From positions 1,984,001 to 2,048,000 of the forward strand of contig CAWKCD010000001.1 of assembly GCA_963848035.1 (NCBI GenBank): DNA of 64,000 nucleotides, read 5' to 3'. Both the position numbers and the translations under genes were made by a program. This stretch comes from JAVVHH01 sp963848035. GTDB lineage: Bacteria; Pseudomonadota; Alphaproteobacteria; Acetobacterales; Acetobacteraceae. The notes under the pieces are model-generated. The model did not search any database and had not been told where the DNA came from. It was given only the letters and a program-made list of their open reading frames with translations. Shown here piece by piece: positions 32,618-41,901 of the stretch. Every line of letters begins with the position of its first letter. The first letter of the stretch is position 1.

Positions 32618-34492
32618 TCAGGGGCGAAGCGCTGGACCACGACTGACGGGTGGCTTCCACTCGCCGCGCTTGCGTGCAGACCAGGCGTAGCGCGGGTCCG
32701 CATCCAAGAGATGCAGATGATCGGCCAGTCGGTTGCGGTCGAGCCACGCGATCGCCGACTCCAACTCCGCTACCGTCATCTGAGCCCGACTTTTGTCGCC
32801 GGACACGCGTTTGAGCACTGCATTGTAGCGATGGTAAAGGCCTGGGCCGGCTGACGCGTTGCGTAAGCCGGCGCGACCTGACTCGTCTTCAACGGCTTGC
32901 CCGGCCACCAACTCGCCGAGCCGTGCTCGCAGACGCCGTTCAGTTACCGAAGGAGCCTCCAGCAATTCGGATTGCGAACCGGGCGCATCCGTCCGGCGCA
33001 TCGCGAGGTCTGGACCAGGGCGCAGAGTTGCGTAGCGCAAGGCAAGGGCATTACTTTGCAAAGGCACGATCGCATCCCGTGGTGGCAATACGTCTTGCAG
33101 CCACAATGGAAGCGGCAAATGCGCCTGACCGGCCTTTGGCTTGCGTGCCACCGTTCCCTGCTCGGTTTCCATCCGAATTCGGAAACGCTGGAAGAGCGGG
33201 TCGTCGGGATGGAACACCAGCGCGCGTTGGTGCTCGTAGGCGCCGGCATTCGGATCGACCCGGGTTGCGCGCGCTACCATCTGCTCGAGCCAGGGGCGAG
33301 ACCGGATATGCGTCAGCGCGGCCACCACGGCAATCTCTGGAACGTCAAGGCCCTCATAGGCCATTGCGACCGTGACCAGGATCGACGGCTCCGAACGCAA
33401 ACGAAAGCGGGCCACCGTCTCGTGAGCGCGCGGCGTGTCCGACGTGGCCAGTTGTGCGACGCTTCGCGCGAGGCTGGGCGGTATCCACTGCCGGATCACC
33501 TCAAGGTAACGGCGCGCGCTATCCTGGTCGGGGGCCACGACCAGTAGCTTGCCGAGACCGGGCGCCGTCGCCGCGGGCGGCAGTTCGCGATCGCGGCGTC
33601 GCTGGGCTCGGAGTCTCCGGACGGAGAGGAAGGCTTCGCGCAACAGCGCCTCGGCAAAACCGGTGCGCAGCGCGGTGAACAGGGCAGGGCGTGTCGTCTC
33701 GTTCGGAAACGCCGCAGAGAGCCGATGGGGGCCAACCGCGACGCCCTGCTCAGCCTCCCAGGTCGCCTCGCCGTCGAGCGCGCCGAAGGTGACGGGCAGG
33801 ACAGCTCGTTCTTGCAGCGCCTGAGCTCGGCTGTAGCCGATCACCGCCCAGCCCGGCGCATCCAATTCGATTTCGCTTGTGCCTGTTTTCTCACCGCTTC
33901 GGTAAGGCAGCCAGAGAATGCGACGGCCGTCGGCACGCTCGAGAGTGCCGGAAAGGAGGAGGCGGATGGCAGCGCATTCCAACAATGGCTGAATTGCACG
34001 CGACCACGTGCTCTCCGGATCGGGATCGGTCTGAGCGGCGGCCGGGTCGGTCTCCGCGACGGCCGGAAGGTGATGCGCCTCGTCGATAACGAGGAGCGTC
34101 CGCCGATTGCGGATTTCGGCGAGGTGGAGATCCGGTGCTGCAGCGATGGCCTGATAGGTGGTGACGTAGCCGTCAAGCCCGCGTGCCGGATCCGGCCCAT
34201 TGTCAGCCGCACGTAGCGACAGCCCGTGCCCAAGAGCGGTTCGCCAGGCCGGGTCGGTGAACGCCTCCTCCGCCTGCAGCCTGAGCGTGTCGCGCGGAAC
34301 GACCCAGACCACACGCTCGACAAGGCGTGACTCGACCAGTCGGGTTGCTGCAATCACCGGGAGGAGAGACTTGCCGCCTCCAGGTGTAACGGCCGCGAGG
34401 ATGTCCCGCGCCTCCGTCTGGCCCGTCGCGATGGCTTCGACGATGCCGGCGAGACGTTGCTGGTGTGAGCGCAAGGGGCGTGGAATTGACAT
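32618..34492 (-). CDS. Superfamily II DEAD/DEAH helicase (restriction-subunit-like)
   Basis: A 624-residue SF2 ATPase. Motif I is AAVTPGGGKSLLPV, motif II is LLVIDEAHHLPAV (DEAH), and motif III is LLLSGT. The second RecA-like domain has SILVTVAMAYEGLDVPEIAV and the motif VI-like LEQMVARATRVDP. An insertion with PPAATAPGLGKLLVVAPDQD lies between them. The C-terminal 130 residues (from about VTERRLRARLGELV) match nothing I recognise. The longer frame to 34852 is a shadow. The ATG at 34492 (MSIPRPLRSHQQRLAGI) gives a sensible N-terminal Q-motif-like helix. It has no restriction or methylase partner nearby. The target, DNA or RNA, is unknown. Confidence 0.82.
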   Translation of the reverse strand: MSIPRPLRSHQQRLAGIVEAIATGQTEARDILAAVTPGGGKSLLPVIAATRLVESRLVERVVWVVPRDTLRLQAEEAFTDPAWRTALGHGLSLRAADNGPDPARGLDGYVTTYQAIAAAPDLHLAEIRNRRTLLVIDEAHHLPAVAETDPAAAQTDPDPESTWSRAIQPLLECAAIRLLLSGTLERADGRRILWLPYRSGEKTGTSEIELDAPGWAVIGYSRAQALQERAVLPVTFGALDGEATWEAEQGVAVGPHRLSAAFPNETTRPALFTALRTGFAEALLREAFLSVRRLRAQRRRDRELPPAATAPGLGKLLVVAPDQDSARRYLEVIRQWIPPSLARSVAQLATSDTPRAHETVARFRLRSEPSILVTVAMAYEGLDVPEIAVVAALTHIRSRPWLEQMVARATRVDPNAGAYEHQRALVFHPDDPLFQRFRIRMETEQGTVARKPKAGQAHLPLPLWLQDVLPPRDAIVPLQSNALALRYATLRPGPDLAMRRTDAPGSQSELLEAPSVTERRLRARLGELVAGQAVEDESGRAGLRNASAGPGLYHRYNAVLKRVSGDKSRAQMTVAELESAIAWLDRNRLADHLHLLDADPRYAWSARKRGEWKPPVSRGPALRP

Positions 34493-34586
34493 TGTCTGGT
34501 CCCGTGACCATGAATCTTGACTGCGCTTATGTCCAGCGGGATGCCCGTTGCTAGCGGCGCCGCAGGGGCCGGAGTAGCTTTGCCAC

Positions 34587-35489
34587 ATGGACAGTCCTAA
34601 ACAAAGTGAGGCCCCGTGGGTCGACAGGCAGCGTGAACTCACGGGTATCGCGAAGCGCCAGTTGTTCTTCGTGGGCGGTGCGCCTCGGTCCGGGACGACA
34701 TGGCTGCAAGAGTTGCTGGACCTGCATCCGGACATCTCATGCCGCGGCGAAGCGCTATTCCACCAGGACCTGGCCCAGCCGCTGGATGCATTGATGCACG
34801 CGAGAAGCATCGCAGTCGCTACAAAGAGCGCGGATACCTTCCGGCACGCCAAAGGCTATCCCCCGCCCACCGAAGACGATACCGACATGCTACTCGGAAC
34901 CGCGATCCTGCTCGCGTTCCGGCGTCAATTGGCGGGCTATCACTACGCCGCCGTCGGCGAAAAGACGCCGGAGAATGTGTTCCTATTCCCTCGATTGAAG
35001 CGGTTGTTTCCAACCGCACGATTTATCGGAATCGCACGCGATCCGCGCGATAGCCTGAGCTCGGCTTGGCATTTCTGGGCGAAAGCGAACCTCGGGTCTG
35101 GCGGCCGCGACGCTATGGCTGCATTCGTGGACGCGTCATTGCCGGCGATCGAAGAGGGACTGCAGCTCCTCGTTGTCTATTCGGAACAAATCCCGAATTC
35201 GTGCCGGATCATTACGTATGAGCAGCTCACCGCGATGCCGACGCCGATCATGGCCGGGCTGTGCCGTTTTTTGGGCGTGTCGGACGATTCGAGCGTCGTG
35301 GCCGAATGCGTGCTCGGTGCGGCGTTCATGTCAGTGACGGGCGGCCGCAAGCCGGGCGAAACACAGGAGGGCGTGTTCCATCGTAAGGGCGTCGTCGGCG
35401 ACTGGGTCGAGACATTGCCGCTCGATCTCGGTGAACGCATAGTCCGCCGGCTGGATTGGGCATACGACTGGTTTGGCTGGCAACGTTGA
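34587..35489 (+). CDS. PAPS-dependent sulfotransferase family protein
   Basis: A 300-residue sulfotransferase. The 5'-phosphosulfate-binding loop is FFVGGAPRSGTTWLQELLDL (GAPRSGTTW at residues 31-39). The 3'-phosphate-binding element is RFIGIARDPRDSLSSAWHFW. YAAVGEKTPENVFLFPRLKR lies between, with the candidate Lys. It has no signal peptide, so it would act in the cytoplasm on an unknown acceptor such as a sugar, lipid or small molecule. It is followed without a gap by an APS-kinase-like gene, suggesting that donor synthesis and transfer are linked. The helicase gene diverges 94 bases upstream. Confidence 0.85.
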   Translation: MDSPKQSEAPWVDRQRELTGIAKRQLFFVGGAPRSGTTWLQELLDLHPDISCRGEALFHQDLAQPLDALMHARSIAVATKSADTFRHAKGYPPPTEDDTDMLLGTAILLAFRRQLAGYHYAAVGEKTPENVFLFPRLKRLFPTARFIGIARDPRDSLSSAWHFWAKANLGSGGRDAMAAFVDASLPAIEEGLQLLVVYSEQIPNSCRIITYEQLTAMPTPIMAGLCRFLGVSDDSSVVAECVLGAAFMSVTGGRKPGETQEGVFHRKGVVGDWVETLPLDLGERIVRRLDWAYDWFGWQR

Positions 35490-35926
35490 CGCGGTCCCGC
35501 AAGCTTCTCGTGATGGGACTGCCCGGCGCCGGAAAGACGACGTTGGCGCATGCTATGCTTCGTCGGATCAGAGCCGTCCACTTCAACGCTGACGCCGTGC
35601 GGCGGGAAATCAGCCAGGATCTCGGCTTCACCCTTGAAGATCGGATCGAGCATGCACGCCGGATGGGATGGTTGTGCGACCGCGTCGTCGAAGCGGGAAC
35701 TCTTGTTATTGCGGATTTCGTCTGTCCAACACCGGCGACGCGCGACGCCTTTCAGGCGAATGGGGCCGCCTTCCTAATCTTCGTGGATCGGATTGCCGCT
35801 GGGCGCTTCGCCGACACCAACCAAATCTTCGTGCCGCCCGCAGTCTATGATTTGCGCGTGTCGGAGTCCGGGAGCGCCGACGAGTGGGCTGAGCAAGCCG
35901 TCGCCGCCCTGCAACTGAATCCGTAA
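35486..35926 (+). CDS. APS-kinase-like P-loop kinase coupled to the sulfotransferase
   Basis: A P-loop protein of about 146 residues. Walker A is LLVMGLPGAGKTTLAHAMLR. FNADAVRREISQDLGFTLED and RMGWLCDRVVEAGTLVIADF follow the CysC order (normally D-G-D-N-V-R and I-S-P). IADFVCPTPATRDAF replaces the usual ISPYRxxR, and the usual KGLYKxA segment is absent. It resembles short adenylylsulfate-kinase-like proteins found beside sulfotransferases. Start: a TTG at 35486 overlaps the sulfotransferase stop; a TTG at 35456 would add ten residues. If it phosphorylates APS it would supply PAPS locally, but another small substrate is possible. Confidence 0.7.
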   Translation: MTRSRKLLVMGLPGAGKTTLAHAMLRRIRAVHFNADAVRREISQDLGFTLEDRIEHARRMGWLCDRVVEAGTLVIADFVCPTPATRDAFQANGAAFLIFVDRIAAGRFADTNQIFVPPAVYDLRVSESGSADEWAEQAVAALQLNP

Positions 35927-35949
35927 GGACCTTCGGATTTCTCCTGCCG

Positions 35950-36979
35950 TCAACCCGCGGCGGGGCCCTCGGGCATGGCCAAGAACGACTGTACCACGTG
36001 TTGGAAAACGAGATGGCTTCGGCTCAGCACAAGCGAGTGAGCCGCGCCTTTGATGATGGAAAGCTGGCGGTCTCCGTTCGGGAGCTTGGCAAAGAAGTTC
36101 TGCAAGTCTTCCAGAGTTGAGATGCCGTCGTATTCGCCTTTGATCAGGAGAACGGGCGAAAGCACGCGCGCTGGGTTGACGATTGGGAGATGCGCGGTCA
36201 TGTCGAGGTACGGTACCGGTGGGCACACTGTCGCCGTAGACGATCTCCTTCTCGATGAATGCGCGGGCGACTTCGGGATCGGTCGTTCCGGGATGATCGC
36301 GGGTGAAGATGCTTTCGAGCATGTCGCGCCCGCGCGGCCGGCGGTTATGCGTGCGAAAATACTCCGTCTGCTCGCCGCGTTTGGCCAGCGTTGGCGACCC
36401 GGCCCCGGTATAGGTGAACGCGCTCAGCACCAGCCGGCCGGCGCGCTCCGGTTTCGCGACCGCGAAAGCGGCCGCTCGGATTGCTCCTGACGATTCCCCG
36501 AGCAGGTGCACGGTCTCGATCCCGGTTTCAGCGCGGATCAGATCTGTGCCGACGATCAGGTCCTGCACGCCGCTCGCAATATCGGAGTTGGCGTCCGTGT
36601 GCGTAGAAGCGCCATACCCTTCATGATCCATCGCCCACACGTCGTAACCGAGCCGCGCGAACACGTTCATCAGCGAATATTCCGCATGGCCCGGCACGGA
36701 GAGGTCATAGCTTGCGAGTGCGGCCGGCGACGAGCCGTGAACAAGGAGCAGGACGGGCCGCTTGCGCTCACCAGCTGCCGGCGCGCCTGTCCGTTTACGA
36801 TACATCGCAAGCTGAATGTCGAGCCCGTCACGGCGCTTGGTCGCCCAATAGCTGCCGGCCCAAATGTCGGCGGGAGCCTCAGGCGCGGGAAGCGGCGCGG
36901 CGGCGCCCAGCAGCCCGGCGCCGGCAAGCAGTGACGCGCCGAGGAGCGTGCGTCGGCCAGGATCGATCTTGTTCACCAT
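35950..36979 (-). pseudogene. Tat-exported alpha/beta hydrolase, frameshifted
   Basis: The N-terminus MVNKIDPGRRTLLGASLLAG carries a twin-arginine-type leader followed by a hydrophobic stretch and an Ala/Pro-rich cleavage zone. The hydrolase fold follows: RPVLLLVHGSSPAALASYDL (oxyanion region), VWAMDHEGYGAST and the nucleophile elbow VHLLGESSGAIRAAA. In the first frame the chain changes character after EIVYGDSVP (about 36235). Another frame supplies PPVPYLDMTAHLPIVNPARV, LLIKGEYDGIST (Asp) and IKGAAHSLVLSR (His), ending at 35950. A single-base shift accounts for both parts. The gene converges with the kinase-like gene, 23 bases apart. Confidence 0.78.
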
Positions 36980-37025
36980 TTCGTTTCCCCGGATTATTGT
37001 GGCCAGTCTAACGCGCAGGCCGATG

Positions 37026-38615
37026 TCAGTCCTGCAGGAATTTGCGCGCGGTTAGCTCCTCCAGATCCAGTTCATGCTCCAGCGTTTGCAGCACGGAGTT
37101 GTGGATTTCGCCTGTACGGTGCAATCTAAGGAGTTCGCGCCGGCCCGCCTTTGTTGCGGCCAGGATTACGCCGAAATGCTCGCGGCGGCTGTCCGCGAGA
37201 TCGGTCGCAGCCTCGCTGTAGCGGGCGGAGGCGCGCGCGCGGTATCCGTATTGCTCAATGAGACGAGGGTGCCGCTGCGTCCCCTGCTCGTCGAGGCTCG
37301 CCTGTTCGACAGCTGCGAGTTGGATTTGTGCGACCCGCGCCCGAGCCTCGTGCTCTCCCATCGTCGTGCGTCGTCCCCCGGGGAACCGTTCTAGCCGCAG
37401 CGCGCGGATCATCGGCGCCAACGTGGTTCCCTGCACCAAGACCGTCACCAGGATGACGGCGAATGTAACGGCGAGGATCAAGTCGCGGCCCGGGAAACGA
37501 TCAGGTAGCGCCAGAGCCGCTGCGAGGCTGACCACGCCCCGCATGCCGGCCCAACTCATCACGATCGGCACGGCGAGCGGGGGATATGGATCGCGGCGGC
37601 GGACGCGCGGTAACAGCATGCGCACCAGATAGGTCGTCGGAACGATCCAGGCGAAACGCGATAATATTACGGCGCCAGTCACGCCGGCTATGGGCGGCAG
37701 TAGCTCGGCCGGGTTGTGACCGCCGACTGTGACCCGGTCCAGCACGCCGCGGAGTGACAGCCCGACGAGCACGAATACCAGGCTCTCCAACACGAACACA
37801 ACGACGGCCCATACCGCGCCGGCCTGTGTTCGGGTGGAAGCACCAAGAATTTCGTGCTGCCGCCAGCCCATGATCAGGCCGCATGTAACGGTCGAGAGCA
37901 CGCCGGAGACGCCGAGCGCATCGGCGCCGATATACGAGCCCCAAGCAGCTAGGAAGCTGCCGATGATGCTGAGCAACGGGTCTTGCATCCGCGCCAGGAG
38001 CAGCGTGGCGATAGCACCGCAGACGATCCCCGCAGCGACTCCGCCCAGCGACAGAACGCCGAAGCTCAGCGTTGCTTCCCCGGCATTGAACGTTCCGGTG
38101 AGCGCGGCGGCCACCGCGAACCGGTAGAGCACCAACCCGGATGCGTCGTTGACAAGGCTCTCGCCCTCTAGCAGGACGACGATCCGGTCGGGCAGCTTCA
38201 GCCCGTGCAGCACCGCTTTTGCCGCGACCGCGTCGGGCGGCGAGACGATGGCGCCCAATGCGAAGCAGGCGGCCCATGGAAGGCTGGGCACGACGAGGTG
38301 CGCTACCACGCCGACGACGGCCGTGGTGAACAGGACCGCGCCGACGGCAAGCTGCAGAATGATTCGTAACTCTGCCCGGAAGTCCCGCCACGCCGTCAGA
38401 AATGCGCCGGAAAGCAGGAGCGGTGGCAGGAACAGCACAAGCGCGAGGTCCGGATCGAGCGAGATGTTCGGCGCTGCGGGGATCAACGCCAATGCCATGC
38501 CGCCGAGCACGAACGCTGCGGCTTGAGGCAGGTGTAGTCGTCTTGCAACAAGCTCCAGCACGATGATTACGCTCATCAGCGCGAGGATGATCTCGAATTG
38601 GTCGACTGCACTCAT
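37026..38615 (-). CDS. CPA1-family Na+/H+ antiporter
   Basis: A 529-residue cation/proton antiporter with 11-12 hydrophobic helices and a hydrophilic C-terminal tail of about 110 residues. Core motifs are CFALGAIVSPPDAVAAKAVL and VVLLEGESLVNDASGLVLYR, the latter carrying the paired Asn-Asp of the ion site, plus IVMSWAGMRGVVSLAAALAL. The tail (TRTMGEHEARARV onward) is helical and ends HELDLEELTARKFLQD. It would exchange Na+ or K+ for H+ across the inner membrane. Its ATG overlaps the stop of the 2-hydroxyacid dehydrogenase, so the two are probably co-translated. That pairing has no obvious functional meaning. Confidence 0.88.
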   Translation of the reverse strand: MSAVDQFEIILALMSVIIVLELVARRLHLPQAAAFVLGGMALALIPAAPNISLDPDLALVLFLPPLLLSGAFLTAWRDFRAELRIILQLAVGAVLFTTAVVGVVAHLVVPSLPWAACFALGAIVSPPDAVAAKAVLHGLKLPDRIVVLLEGESLVNDASGLVLYRFAVAAALTGTFNAGEATLSFGVLSLGGVAAGIVCGAIATLLLARMQDPLLSIIGSFLAAWGSYIGADALGVSGVLSTVTCGLIMGWRQHEILGASTRTQAGAVWAVVVFVLESLVFVLVGLSLRGVLDRVTVGGHNPAELLPPIAGVTGAVILSRFAWIVPTTYLVRMLLPRVRRRDPYPPLAVPIVMSWAGMRGVVSLAAALALPDRFPGRDLILAVTFAVILVTVLVQGTTLAPMIRALRLERFPGGRRTTMGEHEARARVAQIQLAAVEQASLDEQGTQRHPRLIEQYGYRARASARYSEAATDLADSRREHFGVILAATKAGRRELLRLHRTGEIHNSVLQTLEHELDLEELTARKFLQD

Positions 38616-39544
38616 ATCGGGGTCAGCAGATTCTGGCCGGCGAAGAACGCCTCGAGATTGCCGAGCAGCAACGCCGTCGTGGCGTTTACCGACTCAGGCG
38701 AGCGGCCGGCGATATGCGGCGTGAAGATCACCCGCGGCGCGGCGAGCAGGGCTGCTGGGATCTCGGGTTCGCCGTCGACGACATCGAGCGCCGCACCGCC
38801 GAGGCGCCCGTCCTCGAGCGCCGCGATCAACGCCCCGTTCTCGACCGTTGATCCGCGTCCGACATTGACGAACAGGCCTTCTGGGCCGAGCGCGTCGAGC
38901 ACCGGTCGGCCGATCAGGTGGTGAGTCGCCGGACCGCCTGGCAGGACCGCGATTAGGATATCGACGCTTGCGGCCAGCGCGACCGGAGTTGGTGCGTAGC
39001 GCCAGGGCGCATCCGCAGCGATCTTGCGATTATGGTAGGCGATCGACATCTCGAACCCTGCGGCGCGACATGCGATCCGAGTGCCGATGTCGCCTAGCCC
39101 CAAAATCCCGAGCCGCTTCCGATGTGCAAGCGGCCGCATCGAGACTCCGGTGCGCCAGGAGCCGGCGCGCACATCGGCGTCATAGGCGGGGATGCCGCGG
39201 ATAGCAGCGAGCATGAGCGCCATCGCGTGATCGGCGACGCTGTCCGCATTGGCGCCGGCGCCGTTCGTCACCACGATGTTCCGCTCACGCAGGGCACCGA
39301 GGTCGACATTTTCGTGACCAACTCCGCGCATACACACGATGCCGAGTTGCGGCAATCGATCGAGTAACTGCAGGTCGACCAGCGTCGTGCTGTTGCCGAC
39401 CAGGCCGCGGATGCTCGAAGCAATTTCAGGGGGGAGGCCGAGTTGCTGCTCGCGCGTCGTGGCATCGTGCACAGTGTAGTGCGATCGCAGCGCCTCGGCG
39501 CTCGAGGGCGGCAGGTCGATGGTCAAAAGTAGGGCGTGGCTCAT
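38612..39544 (-). CDS. D-2-hydroxyacid dehydrogenase (glyoxylate/hydroxypyruvate reductase type)
   Basis: A 310-residue NAD(P)-dependent D-2-hydroxyacid dehydrogenase. The nucleotide-binding loop is RLGILGLGDIGTRIACRAAG. The catalytic Arg lies in FVNVGRGSTVENGALIAALE, the Glu in ALDVVDGEPEIPAAL, and the His in VIFTPHIAGRSPESVNATTA. VCMRGVGHENVDLGALRERN is the substrate-loop region. The family reduces glyoxylate, hydroxypyruvate or related 2-keto acids. It diverges from the aminotransferase gene, 67 bases apart, and overlaps the antiporter gene downstream. Confidence 0.88.
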   Translation of the reverse strand: MSHALLLTIDLPPSSAEALRSHYTVHDATTREQQLGLPPEIASSIRGLVGNSTTLVDLQLLDRLPQLGIVCMRGVGHENVDLGALRERNIVVTNGAGANADSVADHAMALMLAAIRGIPAYDADVRAGSWRTGVSMRPLAHRKRLGILGLGDIGTRIACRAAGFEMSIAYHNRKIAADAPWRYAPTPVALAASVDILIAVLPGGPATHHLIGRPVLDALGPEGLFVNVGRGSTVENGALIAALEDGRLGGAALDVVDGEPEIPAALLAAPRVIFTPHIAGRSPESVNATTALLLGNLEAFFAGQNLLTPI

Positions 39545-39611
39545 CGCAATCAGTGCTTATCCTGGAGTGTGACTTCCGTCAGTGCAAACGATGGGCCAGG
39601 ATGACGGCATC

Positions 39612-40757
39612 ATGTTGCCGTCTCATCGCGATCTCTTCGACATTCCGCGTGATGTCGCTTACCTCAATAACGGCTCCTATACTCCGCTGCCGCGCTCAGT
39701 ACGCGAGGCCGGAGAGGCGGGCGTTGCGGCCAAGAGCAAGCCGTGGCTGATGGATGCCGGCGCAATCCAAAAGCGGGCTGAAGCCGTGCGGGCCGCCGCC
39801 GCTTTGCTCATCGGGGCGACGGCCGACGACATAGCGATCGTCCACTCTGCCGCTTACGGCATCGCCACGGCCGCCGCTAATTTGCCCGTTGCGCCTGGCA
39901 AGCGAATCCTCCTTATCCAAGGGGAATTCCCGTCTCAATCACTGGAATGGGCGCGAGTGGCGCAAGAGGCCGGCGCGCTGCTCGACCTAGTGCCGCGGCC
40001 CGCAGATGGCGACTGGACGGCCGCGCTGCTGGAGCGTGTTGAGGCGCCGGGTCAGCCGCCGGTAGGGATTGCCGCACTGACACCGCTGCTCTGGACCGAT
40101 GGCAGCCTGATCGACCTTAGCCGGCTCGTGGCGCCTTTGCGCGCCCAGGGTGCGGCGATCGTGATCGACGCAACGCAGGCCGTGGGTGTGTTGCCGATCG
40201 ATGCTCGGGCGCTCCAGGCCGATTTCATGGTCTTCCCGACATACAAATGGCTGCTCGGGCCCTATACGCTGGCATTCCTCTACGTCGCGCCGCATCGGCA
40301 GACCGGGAGCCCACTCGAACAACACGGCAGTAATCGGGAGGGTGGGACGGAGCCCTTCACCGGGCACCTGGGTGCGCTCATCCCGACTGCCAGGCGGTTC
40401 GACATGGGGCAGCGCTACAATCCGGTAAGCCTGCCCATGGCGCTCGCGGGGATGAAACTTCTCCAGCAATGGGGACAGGACGCCCTTGCTTCGAGGCTCC
40501 GCGCGACGACAGATCGCCTGGCGGAGCACGCGGAGGCGCATGGCTTGATCCCGGTCGTGCGTAAATATCGAGCGCCGCATCTCCTCGGACTACGGGTTCC
40601 GGATGGAAACGCGGGCCGGCTCGTCGCTGCTTTGGCGGAGGACGGTGTCTATGTCGCGGAACGAGGCAGGCGAATTCGGGTCGGGGCGCACATCTATAAT
40701 GACGAGGAGGATGTCGACCGCTTCCATACGTCGCTGAAGAAGATACTGCACGCTTAA
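39612..40757 (+). CDS. Class V PLP-dependent aminotransferase / cysteine-desulfurase-like enzyme
   Basis: A PLP enzyme of fold type I, 381 residues from the ATG at 39612 (MLPSHRDLFDIPRDVAYLNN). The PLP-binding Lys is in FMVFPTYKWLLGPYTLAFLY. The Asp that pairs with the pyridine nitrogen is in GAAIVIDATQAVGVLPIDAR. Other conserved parts are NNGSYTPLPRSVREAGE and RIRVGAHIYNDEEDVDRFH. ATG 39591 and GTG 39582 are possible earlier starts, but only 39612 has a purine-rich AGGA at a sensible distance. It lacks the catalytic Cys loop of IscS/NifS-type desulfurases, so a transaminase, lyase or epimerase role is more likely. Confidence 0.82.
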   Translation: MLPSHRDLFDIPRDVAYLNNGSYTPLPRSVREAGEAGVAAKSKPWLMDAGAIQKRAEAVRAAAALLIGATADDIAIVHSAAYGIATAAANLPVAPGKRILLIQGEFPSQSLEWARVAQEAGALLDLVPRPADGDWTAALLERVEAPGQPPVGIAALTPLLWTDGSLIDLSRLVAPLRAQGAAIVIDATQAVGVLPIDARALQADFMVFPTYKWLLGPYTLAFLYVAPHRQTGSPLEQHGSNREGGTEPFTGHLGALIPTARRFDMGQRYNPVSLPMALAGMKLLQQWGQDALASRLRATTDRLAEHAEAHGLIPVVRKYRAPHLLGLRVPDGNAGRLVAALAEDGVYVAERGRRIRVGAHIYNDEEDVDRFHTSLKKILHA

Positions 40758-40814
40758 GGATAAATTAGGTGTTTTGCCCGATTCTCGTGGTCGTTCGGTA
40801 AAACGCAGGTTCGC

Positions 40815-41901
40815 ATGGAAGCGTCCAAATTTCGCCTCGTTACGCGCAGTGACTTCGACGGCCTCGTGTGTGGCATGTTGTTGCGAGAACTCGACTTGAT
40901 TGACGAGATCAAGTTTGTTCATCCAAAAGACATGCAGGACGGCATCGTGCCGATCAGCTCTCGCGACATTGTCACTAATCTTCCTTTCGTCGAAGGTTGC
41001 CATCTTGCCTTTGACCATCATGCCAGCGAAATGCTGCGCAACGGCGACGGCGATCGCGCCAATCACGTGATAGATCCGAAGGCACCGTCCGCAGCCCGCG
41101 TCGTGTACAACTACTATGGCGGCGCCGCTTCGTTTCCGCGGATCCAGCCCGACCTCATGAATGCGGTCGACAAAGCTGAACTCGGCGAACTTCACGATCG
41201 ACGACATCCTCAATCCGAGAGATTGGGTGCTGCTCAACTTCCTCATGGACTCGCGCACCGGCCTCGGCCGCTTCCGGCAGTTCCGCATCTCCAACTACGA
41301 GCTTATGATGCAGCTCATCGAACATTGTCGCGAGATGCCTATCCACGATGTGCTCGAGCTCCCAGACGTTAAGGAGCGCGTGGAGCTCTACATGGATCAG
41401 GCCGAGCTGTTCTCGCAGCAGCTGCACCGTTGCACAAACGTACACGGAAAATTGGCTTTGCTGGACCTTCGTCAGGAAGAGACAATCCACGCCGGCAATC
41501 GCTTTATGATCTACGCGCTCTTCCCCGAGTGCGACATCTCGATCCACCTAATGTGGGGCGTGCGCCAGCAAAACACCGTTTTCGCGATCGGCAAGTCCAT
41601 TCTCGACCGCCGCTCTCCCGTAGACGTCGGCTCGGTCTGCCTGCGCTATGGAGGGGGTGGTCATGAAGCGGCTGGCACCTGCCAAATCGCGAACGAGGAC
41701 GCCGAGCGGGTCAAAAGCGAGCTGATCCCGATTCTTGTCGCCGGACCCGATGCGCGACGCTGCCTGACGCATTTGGACGTTTTCCCCGCGGGAGGTACGT
41801 TCACCGGAACGCGGGGAGTGAACGGCTTTGAATGGAGAGATCGAAGCAAAGGTTTTCGGCCTGGGGTCGCCGATTTGGTTGCTCCACTCGCTGCTGGCTG
41901 A
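40815..41901 (+). pseudogene. DHH-family phosphoesterase (exopolyphosphatase-like), single frameshift
   Basis: The first frame has FRLVTRSDFDGLVCGMLL (Asp motif I), HLAFDHHASEMLRNGDGDRA (the DHH motif) and ARVVYNYYGG, and loses meaning after LMNAVDKAE. The next frame picks up with SANFTIDDILNPRDWVLLNF, LDLRQEETIHAGNRFMIYAL and VCLRYGGGGHEAAGTCQI, the DHHA1 glycine motif. An extra A in GCTGAACTCGG (about 41180) explains the shift; without it the text would read DKADSANFT. DHH/DHHA1 enzymes hydrolyse polyphosphate, nanoRNA or cyclic dinucleotides. The 3' end overlaps the next gene by 74 bases. Confidence 0.8.

Noticed and set aside
32560..32660. CGTGGTC...GACCACG hairpin at the helicase 3' end as a terminator
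   Set aside because: The stem overlaps the stop region, has a long loop and no T-run; too weak to list as a feature.
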